Source of the DNA: Phycisphaerae bacterium
GTDB taxonomy: Bacteria > Planctomycetota > Phycisphaerae > Phycisphaerales > UBA1924
Assembly: GCA_030429705.1 (NCBI GenBank)
Contig: JAUIES010000003.1
Location: 62,001-126,000, forward strand
DNA length: 64,000 nucleotides
Direction of reading: 5' to 3'
Shown here: in pieces, positions 40,936 through 49,437 of the stretch
Layout: every line of letters starts with the position of its first letter
How positions within the stretch are numbered: the stretch's first letter is position 1
Translations under genes and position numbers: made by a program
The notes under the pieces: model-generated
Databases searched by the model: none
What the model saw: the letters and a program-made list of their open reading frames with translations, nothing else
Told to the model about the DNA's origin: nothing

Positions 40936-42879
40936 CTACATTGCGATGCCCCTTTCGGGGCAGAACGGGACGGCGCGTTCCATGTCGATTCCAAACCGTT
41001 CTACCCACGCTCCGAAGCAGATCACCCGCCATACAACATTGTCGTAAGTCGGCGCATCGTCACCCTCTGAGAGCATCGCACGGAGGCGATGGGCAGCGGT
41101 GGGGGACAAGAGATCAGCAGCGGCTGTCAGTCCTCGTTCGAGGCGATCCTTGGCGCGATCGTCTGATCGCAGCCAAGCCTTCTCGGGTGTTGAAAACGCA
41201 ACCTTGTCGGTGCGGTTGAGGATGTCGCCGGGCACGATGGTGCGCAGTTCTTCGCGCAACGCCCATTTGGTGATGCCGTGTTTGATCTTGGCTTGGGTAG
41301 GCCGTGCCAGCGATGCAGCGACGAGATCGTGGTCGAGGAACGGGACGCGGGCTTCGACACCGAAGTGCATGGAGTTGCGGTCTTCCCAGTGGAGGAGTTG
41401 CGGGAGGCTTCCCCTGGTGAGTTGGTCGAGGCTCAGCTCGCGGGCGGAGCGCCAGCCGTTGGGCATGGCATCGAATGGGTCATTCCAGCCCGCGGCAACA
41501 TCACGCGAGAGCAACGCGTTCGATCCGCGAACACGGGCACGAAGCCACTTGGGGGCGAATGCGGCCAGAGCTTGGGCGACCTGCGTCGTGAGTGGAAAGC
41601 CGTGCAGTTCCTTGGCGCTGTGGGCGTGGACATGTGCAGCGAAGAATCGCCCTCGGGAGAAATATTCAGCGAGGGCTGCTTTGAAGAAAGCGTGGTAGCC
41701 GCACAGTTGCTCGTCGGCGCCCTGCCCATCGAGCATGACCTTGAGGCCGAGGGCTTGGGCGCGCTCAAAAACCTTGAACTGCGCAAAGATCGAGGGCGAT
41801 GCGAACGGCTCGTCTTGCGCCCAGACCAGTTCGTCAAGCATGTCAAACAAAGCGACGCCGGTTGGCGTTACTTCGTCGATCGAAGCACCAGCATTTTTGG
41901 CGGCTGTGTGTGCGAAACGAGATTCGTCAATCGTGGATTCTTCACTCGATGACAGATCAGTCGTCCGGGCATGAATGGTCTGGAGTTGGGCTTGAGCGTT
42001 CTGTGTGTGCAGCGACCTCGATGCCAGCGCGACCACCGCAGATGAGTCGATCCCGCCCGAAAGACATGATCCGACCGGGACATCGGCGATGAGTCTCTGT
42101 TCGACGCTCTTTGCGAGCAGATCGACGAGGCTTCGGTTGGTCGGCGGTGCGTGCGTTGCCAGATCGAACCAGACATCAGTCGTCATATCTTGTGGCCGAT
42201 CGAGCGGGATGAGGACTGATGTTCCCGGGACGACCTGATGCACGCCTGCGAACATGGTTTCGCCGGGGACATGGTCGATGAGGCCTCGCGCGAGAAAATC
42301 GAGCGCACGCGGTGTGTTGAGTTTGGGTTTCCAGTCTGGGTGGACGGTGAAGGCTTTGATTTCAGATGCGATGCACATTACGCCCGGTTCCGGGCTCCAG
42401 TGGTAGAGCGGCTTGATGCCAAAGCGATCGCGAGCGAGGAGCAGGGTGTTTGCGTCGCTGTCGTAGAAGCAGAACGCGAACTGGCCATCGAGATGCGGGA
42501 TTGCCGCACGGCTTTGCGCTGCGAGGAGGTGCAACAAGACCTCTGTGTCGCAGCCTGACTTGAACTGGACGCCGGATGTTTCGAGCGGTGCACGCAACTC
42601 ATTGAAGTTGTAGATTTCGCCGTTGAAGGACAGCGTGTGCTTTTCTTGCCCGGTCGACATGGGCTGGGCACCGGCATCGGAGGTGTCCTGAATCGCGAGT
42701 CGACAATGGGCGAGTGCGAGGGTGGCGGGTGCATCGTGGTCGACGGGGCCGCAGTTGTGGAAGACGATCATGCCTCGCCCGTCTGGGCCTCGGTGTTCGA
42801 TCTGATCGAGCATTGATCGGGCCAACGAGCCCAGATTTGGTTTGGGCTCGGCGGACAATATGGTGACGAGTCCACACAT
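40936..42879 (-). CDS. Glutamine-dependent asparagine synthetase-type amidotransferase (AsnB-like)
   Basis: This 647-residue protein has an N-terminal class II glutamine amidotransferase domain that uses Cys2 as nucleophile (MCGLVTILS), with HRGPDGRG and FNGEIYNF motifs. The C-terminal synthetase domain has PP-loop CLSGGIDSSAVVALA. It would either make asparagine or amidate a sugar or peptide; such enzymes in glycan clusters are often not true asparagine synthetases. The start at 42879 is fixed by the Cys2 requirement; the frame is open to 43023. A TAAAGT hexamer lies eight bases before the ATG. The divergent SDR gene starts 183 bases away. Confidence 0.88.
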   Translation of the reverse strand: MCGLVTILSAEPKPNLGSLARSMLDQIEHRGPDGRGMIVFHNCGPVDHDAPATLALAHCRLAIQDTSDAGAQPMSTGQEKHTLSFNGEIYNFNELRAPLETSGVQFKSGCDTEVLLHLLAAQSRAAIPHLDGQFAFCFYDSDANTLLLARDRFGIKPLYHWSPEPGVMCIASEIKAFTVHPDWKPKLNTPRALDFLARGLIDHVPGETMFAGVHQVVPGTSVLIPLDRPQDMTTDVWFDLATHAPPTNRSLVDLLAKSVEQRLIADVPVGSCLSGGIDSSAVVALASRSLHTQNAQAQLQTIHARTTDLSSSEESTIDESRFAHTAAKNAGASIDEVTPTGVALFDMLDELVWAQDEPFASPSIFAQFKVFERAQALGLKVMLDGQGADEQLCGYHAFFKAALAEYFSRGRFFAAHVHAHSAKELHGFPLTTQVAQALAAFAPKWLRARVRGSNALLSRDVAAGWNDPFDAMPNGWRSARELSLDQLTRGSLPQLLHWEDRNSMHFGVEARVPFLDHDLVAASLARPTQAKIKHGITKWALREELRTIVPGDILNRTDKVAFSTPEKAWLRSDDRAKDRLERGLTAAADLLSPTAAHRLRAMLSEGDDAPTYDNVVWRVICFGAWVERFGIDMERAVPFCPERGIAM

Positions 42880-42887
42880 TGGGGATG

Positions 42888-42893
42888 ACTTTA
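42888..42893 (-). promoter_or_regulatory. Candidate -10 element for the first asnB-like gene
   Basis: The minus-strand hexamer TAAAGT lies eight bases before the ATG, with no Shine-Dalgarno sequence. Confidence 0.35.
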
Positions 42894-43061
42894 CCACGCC
42901 AGCCACACCGTGTACCCGGACCCCCCGGAATTGACAGAATTCGGTGCCGAATCTAGTCTGGCAAGCGACGAATGGTGGCGTTCGGCGCGCTACCCTTCGC
43001 CTTGCAGCATCCAGTGCGATCAAGGTTGATCCGCTTGTCAGATGCTCGTGGAGGCACGATT

Positions 43062-44066
43062 GTGGAACTTGCTGGCAAAAAAGTCATGGTCATCGGCGGT
43101 GCAGGACTCATCGGAAGCCATGTGGTGGACGAACTTCTCAAGACCGATGTTGGCGAAGTTGTGGTCTATGACAATTTCTTTCGTGGGTCGTACGACAACC
43201 TCGCTGAGGCTCTTGAAGACCCACGGGTGACCGTTTCGCCGCACGGCGGAGACATCCTGCAGACCGACATCCTCGAACGAGCGATGGAGGGTTGCCACGG
43301 TGTGTTTCACCTGGCGGCACTCTGGATCCTGCAGTGCCATGAGTATCCGCAGACCGCGTTCGATGTGAATGTGCGCGGCACATTCAATGTCATCATGGCG
43401 GCGATCAAGAACAAAGTTGAACGCGTGGTCTATTCGTCCTCAGCATCGGTCTATGGCGATGCAGTTGAACTGCCCATGACCGAAGACCATCCATACAACA
43501 ACGATACCTTCTATGGTGCAAGCAAAATCGCGGGCGAGCACTTCTTCAAGAGCCTCGGGCATCGTTACGGGCTCGACTGGTGCGGCCTGCGGTACATGAA
43601 TGTCTATGGCCCGCGTCAAGACTACAAGGGCGCGTACATCGCGGTCATGCACAAGATCCTCGATCGCATCGAACGCGGCGAGCAGCCGGTGGTGTATGGC
43701 GACGGCAGCCAGCAGTATGACTTCGTGCATGTCACCGATGTTGCACGGGCAAATGTGCTCGCGATGGGTTCGACCGCTGGCGGGCAGAATTACAATGTGG
43801 GCCGCGGCATCGGGACCTCGATCAAGGAACTGACCGAACTCCTGCTCGACCTGTCGGGCAGCGAACTCGACATCGCATACGAGAAGGCGGGTCTGACCTT
43901 CGTGACGAATCGGATCGGGTGTCCCAAGGCTGCCGAGCGCGATCTTGGATTCAAATGGACCATCGATCTGCAGGAAGGCATGCGGAGCCTGATCGAATGG
44001 CGTCGAGGGAATGAGACGGCGCTGGTAGGCAAGCAGCGTGCTTCGGGCGGTATTCTCGCAACTTGA
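43062..44066 (+). CDS. NAD-dependent nucleotide-sugar epimerase/dehydratase (extended SDR)
   Basis: This 334-residue extended short-chain dehydrogenase has the Rossmann motif GGAGLIGSHV (about 11-20), Ser in SSSASVYG and the catalytic YxxxK (YGASK). It resembles UDP- or GDP-sugar 4-epimerases and 4,6-dehydratases acting on nucleotide sugars for surface polysaccharide. The exact substrate is unknown. The GTG at 43062 is chosen because GGAGG lies seven bases upstream and homology starts there; the frame is open to 42972. The second amidotransferase gene follows 16 bases downstream, so an operon is likely. Confidence 0.85.
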   Translation: MELAGKKVMVIGGAGLIGSHVVDELLKTDVGEVVVYDNFFRGSYDNLAEALEDPRVTVSPHGGDILQTDILERAMEGCHGVFHLAALWILQCHEYPQTAFDVNVRGTFNVIMAAIKNKVERVVYSSSASVYGDAVELPMTEDHPYNNDTFYGASKIAGEHFFKSLGHRYGLDWCGLRYMNVYGPRQDYKGAYIAVMHKILDRIERGEQPVVYGDGSQQYDFVHVTDVARANVLAMGSTAGGQNYNVGRGIGTSIKELTELLLDLSGSELDIAYEKAGLTFVTNRIGCPKAAERDLGFKWTIDLQEGMRSLIEWRRGNETALVGKQRASGGILAT

Positions 44067-44082
44067 TGCAGGAGGCTGACGC

Positions 44083-46170
44083 ATGTGCGGAATTGCCGGA
44101 ATCGTCAGTCTGAACGGCCGACCCGTTGACCCCAATGCACCCAAACGCATGTGCGACATCATCGCGCACCGCGGACCGGATGATGCGGGGTATGTGTTCT
44201 TTCATCACGGCCGAGCGCCCGACGGACAAGGTTCGTCCTGGGTGCGATTCTGCGATGCTGAGTTCACCCATCTCAACGAACACCTGCCTGTGTTCGGCGG
44301 TTCGTATTCGAGATCAGAACTTGGTGAACGAGAGTTCACACTTGCGTTCGGACACCGGCGGCTGTCGATTCTTGATCTCTCGCCCGCGGGTCATCAGCCC
44401 ATGTGTTCGCCCGATCGATTGCTCTGGATCGTCCACAACGGCGAAGTGTTCAACTTTCAGGAGTTGCGTCAGGATCTTGAAGCGCGCGGCTACCAGTTTC
44501 GCTCGGGGACAGACACTGAGGTCATTCTCGCGCTGTGGGAAGAGCACGGGTCGCGATGTCTGGAGATGTTGGACGGGCAGTTTGCGTTTGCGGTCTATGA
44601 CCGGCGTGACAACTCGTTGACACTGGCTCGCGATCGGTTCGGGGTCAAACCGCTCTACTACGCGATTGCGGATGGCCAGTTGGCATTTGCGAGTGAAGCC
44701 AAAGCGCTCTTTGCCAGTCGCCTGTTTCGACCCGAGATCGATCCGGCGTCGCTTGTTGAATACATGACCTTCCAGAATACGCTCACGCGCGAGACGATCT
44801 GGAAGGGTGTCAAGATCCTGCAGCCGGGCGAACTGTTGCGGATCGAGCCGGCAGGTGGAACTGAGCCGCGGATCGAGCGGTATTGCGAAGGCAGCGCTCC
44901 GCTGCGGATGACGACGGATTCGCCGGCAGAGTCGGCGGCGCAAGTCGCGCAGTCATTCGGCGAAGCGGTTCGCCGTCAGTTGATCAGCGATGTGCCTGTC
45001 GGCAGTTATCTGTCGGGGGGGATGGATTCCGGTTCGATCGTCGCGGTCGCTGGCAAGGTGATCGATCGGCTGCATACTTTTACCGGCGGGTTTGATCTGA
45101 CCAATGTGAATGGCATTGAGCAGGGGTTTGACGAACGCCGCATGGCGGAGCAACTCAGTCACCTGCTCCAGACCGAGCATTACGATGTTGTTTTGCACGC
45201 GGGCGATATGCCGGCAGCGATGGAGTCTTTGACCTGGCATATGGATGATCCGCGGGTGGGCATGTGCCACCAGAACTGGTATGTCGCCAAGTTGGCTTCG
45301 CGGTTTGTCAAGGTTTGTCTGGCGGGCACCGGGGGCGACGAGTTGTTCGCGGGGTATCCGTGGCGGTATCGACCATCGTTGCAGTTTGATTCGATCGGTG
45401 GCTTTGATGATGCGGTGTTTGAATCGTGGCATCGGTTGTTACCGGCCGGCGAACTGGGGCGACTGTTCTCATCTGACATGCAGCAGCACCTGGGTGTGCC
45501 GCGTGAGCGATTCGATGATGTTATGCGCGGTGCGCCCGCGTGGTCAGACCAGGCCGACTCGGTCGATAACCTGATGCATCGTGCATTGTACTTTGAAGAG
45601 CGCACCTTTTTGCACGGGCTTCTGGTTACAGAAGACCATATTTCAATGGCGCACAGCCTTGAGACGCGGGTGCCGTTCCTCGACAATGCACTTGCCGATC
45701 TGGCGTGGCGTTTGCCGCCATCGGTGAAGATTCAGATGGACAAGTTGCGAGCGGCGAGTGCTGACGATTTTATTGACTCGGCGGACGGCAAGATCGTTCT
45801 TCGCCGGGCGATGGAACGGTACCTGCCGAAGGAGTTTGTCTATAACCGGAAGCAGGGATTCAGCCCCCCCGATGAGAACTGGTATCGCGGGCCATCGATG
45901 GACTACATCAAGTCCATTCTGCTGGACAGCCAGACACTTGAGCGGCCCTGGTTTGACAAGGCATTCCTGCAGAGTCGTTTGGATGAACACTTCTCAGGGC
46001 AGCGCAATCATCGGCTGTTGATCTGGTCAATGCTCAGTTTCGAGTGGATCCAGCGACACTTTGCGGATGGTTCGATCGTGCAACCCGAGGATCGGCTGCG
46101 CTCTCTCCGTCCGACGGTGCGCGTCATACCAAGCAGCGCATCGAGCGAACTCGCTGAACCATCGGTCTAA
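44083..46170 (+). CDS. Second AsnB-like glutamine amidotransferase/synthetase
   Basis: This 695-residue paralogue of the upstream minus-strand gene has Cys2 (MCGIAGIVS), HRGPDDAG and NGEVFNF in the glutaminase domain, and PP-loop YLSGGMDSGS in the synthetase domain. An insertion in the N-terminal domain (about 40-78) and a C-terminal tail account for the extra length. AGGAGG lies seven bases before the ATG. It follows the SDR gene and precedes the ABC-exporter-like gene, pointing to amidation of a surface glycan or its precursor, not amino-acid supply. True asparagine synthesis cannot be excluded. Confidence 0.88.
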   Translation: MCGIAGIVSLNGRPVDPNAPKRMCDIIAHRGPDDAGYVFFHHGRAPDGQGSSWVRFCDAEFTHLNEHLPVFGGSYSRSELGEREFTLAFGHRRLSILDLSPAGHQPMCSPDRLLWIVHNGEVFNFQELRQDLEARGYQFRSGTDTEVILALWEEHGSRCLEMLDGQFAFAVYDRRDNSLTLARDRFGVKPLYYAIADGQLAFASEAKALFASRLFRPEIDPASLVEYMTFQNTLTRETIWKGVKILQPGELLRIEPAGGTEPRIERYCEGSAPLRMTTDSPAESAAQVAQSFGEAVRRQLISDVPVGSYLSGGMDSGSIVAVAGKVIDRLHTFTGGFDLTNVNGIEQGFDERRMAEQLSHLLQTEHYDVVLHAGDMPAAMESLTWHMDDPRVGMCHQNWYVAKLASRFVKVCLAGTGGDELFAGYPWRYRPSLQFDSIGGFDDAVFESWHRLLPAGELGRLFSSDMQQHLGVPRERFDDVMRGAPAWSDQADSVDNLMHRALYFEERTFLHGLLVTEDHISMAHSLETRVPFLDNALADLAWRLPPSVKIQMDKLRAASADDFIDSADGKIVLRRAMERYLPKEFVYNRKQGFSPPDENWYRGPSMDYIKSILLDSQTLERPWFDKAFLQSRLDEHFSGQRNHRLLIWSMLSFEWIQRHFADGSIVQPEDRLRSLRPTVRVIPSSASSELAEPSV

Positions 46171-46172
46171 TT

Positions 46173-47939
46173 GTGGGTGCGATGCTGACATCCGTGACCG
46201 AGTTGGGCCGAACGATCCACGACTTTGCGGGCATCGTTCGTCGAGCGGTGCGTGGTCGAAAGGCGGACTTCACCGCAGTGATCGGATTCGGTGTTCTTGG
46301 CGCGGCGGCTCAGATTGGCGCCATTGCTGCGTTGCTCGGTTTTCTTCGGCTGATGAATCGAGCGGAGACTGACGGGCCGGTGATGTGGCACGGAGTCGAG
46401 TTCTCGAGCGGCCTGGGCGCGCTCATGCTTGCATCGGGCGTGCTTGCGATCATGTTGATCGTCGCAGCGGTCGCCAATTACCTGGCGATCCGACGGGCTC
46501 GAGCGATCGGACGCGGTTGCGCCGAATCAACCACGCTACATCTCTTTGATCTGGTTGACCGAGCAGAATCCATGCCCGAGGGGATGAGCAGCAAAGAACT
46601 GCAAGCGATGGGCGTGCGCGGTTCGCGGCTGAGCGGGATTTCGGTTGAGAACACGATTCGGCTGATTCATCCGGTGATTCAGATCGTCGCGTTGCTCGGG
46701 GCGCTGTTTTATCTCGACTGGTTGGCAACCGCGCTGTTTGTTCCGGCGATGTTGGTTCCGATCCCGGTGCTCTGGAAATACAATCGGCGTGTGCGCGAAT
46801 CGGCCCGCGAGTTTTATGACTCGGCAGCCAAGGGCTTTGGCCGAGCGGTGGGGACCACCGTCGAAGCGCTCCAGCACGCCAAGGGTCGCAGCGGAGTATT
46901 CAAAGATGCAGCGATCGATCGATATCGCAGCACGCCTGAAGTTTCCAGTTTTTTCCATCATTACGATGACATGCAGTTGACTTCGAGTCGTGCGGTTCTG
47001 ATCACATCTTTGTTTCGCCCGCTCATCATGGTTTATGTGTTGCTGGTGCTCGGGTTGCGGGTCGGAGAGGGGGGGATGACATGGCCGGATGCGATGGGAT
47101 TCCTGCTTGTTCTCATTCAGGTGACGATGCGACTGGAAGGTGCCGTTGCCCAGGTTTCTGTCCTGAGCCGATTGCACACGCAGATTGAGCCGCTGTTGGC
47201 GTTTGAGTCGCATGTTGCTGCAGGAGAAGCAGCCTATGCTGGCAGGTGGCAGCGAGAGCCCATCGTGTTGCATTGGAACGCTATCCGAGTGATTGGTCAG
47301 CCGGGATCACCCGTTCAGTTTTTTACGGGGCGATCGACGCTGCGGCTTGAACTGCCCGGTCTGATCGAAGACCTCTCGACGCATCTCACTTCGGGTCTCG
47401 ACGCGCTGCGGTCGGCAGCCTTTGTCAGTCGGCGATTTTGCCCGAACGGCGTGAACGGTGCTGCACTATTGACCGGCCAACGCAATCCTGGTGATGATGA
47501 ACTCAAACTTGTCATGCGAATCGCCGAATCGCTCGAGGTTGCTGCTGAGGTGCGGATTTACGCTGCCGAAACTGTGACACTGGAACGTTGGGGTTCGATG
47601 TCTCCGGCCTGTCGGATTGTTTTTCAACTCGGTGCCGTTATCTGCGATGAAGAGCGACCGGTGATGCTCGACATTGGGCTCTTGACTCAACTCGACCGTT
47701 CACAGGCCGAGACGCTCCTCGCAGAGTTCGCAGATCGCATCGTTGTGCTTCTCGCGCAGAACTACGGCTCGAACTGCGTCTACGCCACCGATGTTGTGGC
47801 GCTTGTCGATCGAGATATTGTGTGGGCTGGTCCGAGCGCCGCGTGGGCAACGAGTGATATTCGGTCGTCATTGGCCAATGACACGCCGTCGGCTTCTGCT
47901 GAGGAGGTTGATGCGACGCTTGAAGACGAGCTGGTGTGA
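46173..47939 (+). CDS. ABC-exporter-like membrane protein with degenerate nucleotide-binding domain
   Basis: The first ~330 residues of this 588-residue protein form an ABC exporter-type membrane domain with about six hydrophobic segments (for example AIMLIVAAVANYLAI, LFVPAMLVPIPVL). The C-terminal ~230 residues are placed like an ABC ATPase but show no Walker A or LSGGQ signature. A faint Walker-B/D-loop-like stretch (RPVMLDIGLLTQLDRSQAE) and an end resembling VALVDRDIVWAGP remain. It is probably an ATPase-dead half-transporter or a scaffold in glycan export. The start is GTG 46173 or ATG 46182; it lies two bases after the amidotransferase stop, so it is in the same operon. Confidence 0.6.
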   Translation: MGAMLTSVTELGRTIHDFAGIVRRAVRGRKADFTAVIGFGVLGAAAQIGAIAALLGFLRLMNRAETDGPVMWHGVEFSSGLGALMLASGVLAIMLIVAAVANYLAIRRARAIGRGCAESTTLHLFDLVDRAESMPEGMSSKELQAMGVRGSRLSGISVENTIRLIHPVIQIVALLGALFYLDWLATALFVPAMLVPIPVLWKYNRRVRESAREFYDSAAKGFGRAVGTTVEALQHAKGRSGVFKDAAIDRYRSTPEVSSFFHHYDDMQLTSSRAVLITSLFRPLIMVYVLLVLGLRVGEGGMTWPDAMGFLLVLIQVTMRLEGAVAQVSVLSRLHTQIEPLLAFESHVAAGEAAYAGRWQREPIVLHWNAIRVIGQPGSPVQFFTGRSTLRLELPGLIEDLSTHLTSGLDALRSAAFVSRRFCPNGVNGAALLTGQRNPGDDELKLVMRIAESLEVAAEVRIYAAETVTLERWGSMSPACRIVFQLGAVICDEERPVMLDIGLLTQLDRSQAETLLAEFADRIVVLLAQNYGSNCVYATDVVALVDRDIVWAGPSAAWATSDIRSSLANDTPSASAEEVDATLEDELV

Positions 47940-47963
47940 GCGAATCAAGGAGTGTGCCTCGGA

Positions 47964-48404
47964 ATGCGACTACTTGGGATTGACCTCGGCGACAAACGGA
48001 CCGGCATTGCGTTAGCCGATCTGTTTACTCGGATCGCGAGCCCGATCGAAGTCGTCGAAGTACCGATCGCTCGTCATAACGGTGCGGATTTGCTCAAGTC
48101 ATTGGTCGTTGTGATCGAGCGTGAACTCGGGCCGATCCAGTCTGCCGGCGAGGTCGTTCTGGGATTGCCGCTAAACATGGATGGTTCGGCAGGGCCTCGC
48201 GCGAAGATGGTGCAGGCGTTTGGTGAACGCATCGCGCAAGCAACCGGACGGACGGTCCATCTGCAGGACGAAAGGCTCAGTTCGGTCGAGGCAGACCAAA
48301 GAATGGCACAATCCGGCCTGACGCACGGTCAGAAGAAGTCTCGTCGTGATGCCATCGCTGCAGCCGCAATACTTCGCAGTTACATGGACGCATTGGCCGA
48401 ATAA
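47964..48404 (+). CDS. ruvX: RuvX/YqgF family putative Holliday junction resolvase
   Basis: This 146-residue RNase-H-fold nuclease belongs to the YqgF family, which acts on pre-16S rRNA ends and perhaps Holliday junctions. It begins with MRLLGIDLGDKRTGIAL, where the first catalytic Asp lies. Further conserved features are VVLGLPLNMDGS, the DERLSSVEA motif and a C-terminal Asp in SRRDAIAAAAIL. AAGGAG lies 12 bases before the ATG; the upstream GTG at 47952 abuts it and is unlikely to be used. It starts 24 bases after the preceding gene. Confidence 0.9.
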   Translation: MRLLGIDLGDKRTGIALADLFTRIASPIEVVEVPIARHNGADLLKSLVVVIERELGPIQSAGEVVLGLPLNMDGSAGPRAKMVQAFGERIAQATGRTVHLQDERLSSVEADQRMAQSGLTHGQKKSRRDAIAAAAILRSYMDALAE

Positions 48405-48459
48405 CTTGTCAGCGTACAGTGTTTGTCGAACGGTACTGTCCTGTACAAGGAGCTTTCAC

Positions 48460-49437
48460 ATGACTCTCTTCGTTCACCTGATGCTTTCGCTGCTTTTAGC
48501 CTTGGGCGGCATGTGGTCGACGGGTACTCAGGAACCCCAGCCTTCGATCGATGCCGGTACGACGATACCTGAAAGTCAGCCGGTTGCAGAGTCGCGCGAT
48601 GTCAAGGCTGAATCAGAGGATGAAGAGGCGCCACGCCAATTCGAGTCGGCGGGAGCGTTACTCAGTGCGCTTGAAAAGGCGGACAAGAACATTCGGACCT
48701 TTACCGCTCAGATTCGGTACATACGGCTGTTCGAGATTCAGGGCGATGTGCAGACCCGACTTGGCTACCTCGCATTTGAAACCGATCCGCCTGTTGAGAT
48801 CAAGCAGGACTTTGCGGTCCCCGACCAGGCACAGCCGATTCGCAAGCGATCGGTGGCGGTACGGTTTGACAAGTTCATTGCAGGCGGGCGCCAAGACAAT
48901 GAGGAACGCCTGTGGGTCTTTGATGGTGAATGGCTTGTCGAGAAAAACCCCGCGGAGCGGCAGTTCATCAAACGCCGCATGGTGCGCCCCGGGCAGGTGT
49001 TCGATCCACTTCGCGTTGGCGAAGGGCCGTTCTTTGTGCCCGTTGGTCAGCGTCGCCAGGATATGGAGGGGTACTTCCATACCGCGCTGCGCGACAGCGA
49101 CCATGGTTTGACCGACGACTTTGACGCCGAGCGGGACGCACTTTTAAAGGCGCTCGCGAAGAAACTGGACGGTCTGATTCAACTGGAGTTACGCCCTCGG
49201 CAGGGGATTGAACAGGTCGAAGATTTCGATCTGATCCGCGTGTGGTACGACCCGCAGACGCTGCTTCCGCGTGCGTCGCTGTCGGTCGATCCGCTCGGTG
49301 ATACGGACATTTTTGAGCTCTTTGACATTGATCTGAATGAAGTGCGTCGCCCGCTTGCTGCGGACGCATTCAGCGTGCAGATTCCCGGCCCGGAAGACGG
49401 GTACCATGTCGAAGTCGTGGACAGGACGCTGCCATGA
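48460..49437 (+). CDS. LolA-like exported protein
   Basis: This 325-residue protein has a signal peptide (about 1-25), a Glu/Ser/Pro-rich linker, and a LolA/LolB-like beta domain (about 65-320; ALEKADKNIRTFTAQIRYIR, YLAFETDPP, VWYDPQTLLPRASLSVDP). LolA-fold proteins carry lipoproteins or other hydrophobic ligands across the periplasm; the ligand here is unknown. AAGGAG lies eight bases before the ATG. It overlaps the next gene by four bases, so the LolA-like protein and the metalloprotease-like protein are made together. Confidence 0.75.
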   Translation: MTLFVHLMLSLLLALGGMWSTGTQEPQPSIDAGTTIPESQPVAESRDVKAESEDEEAPRQFESAGALLSALEKADKNIRTFTAQIRYIRLFEIQGDVQTRLGYLAFETDPPVEIKQDFAVPDQAQPIRKRSVAVRFDKFIAGGRQDNEERLWVFDGEWLVEKNPAERQFIKRRMVRPGQVFDPLRVGEGPFFVPVGQRRQDMEGYFHTALRDSDHGLTDDFDAERDALLKALAKKLDGLIQLELRPRQGIEQVEDFDLIRVWYDPQTLLPRASLSVDPLGDTDIFELFDIDLNEVRRPLAADAFSVQIPGPEDGYHVEVVDRTLP

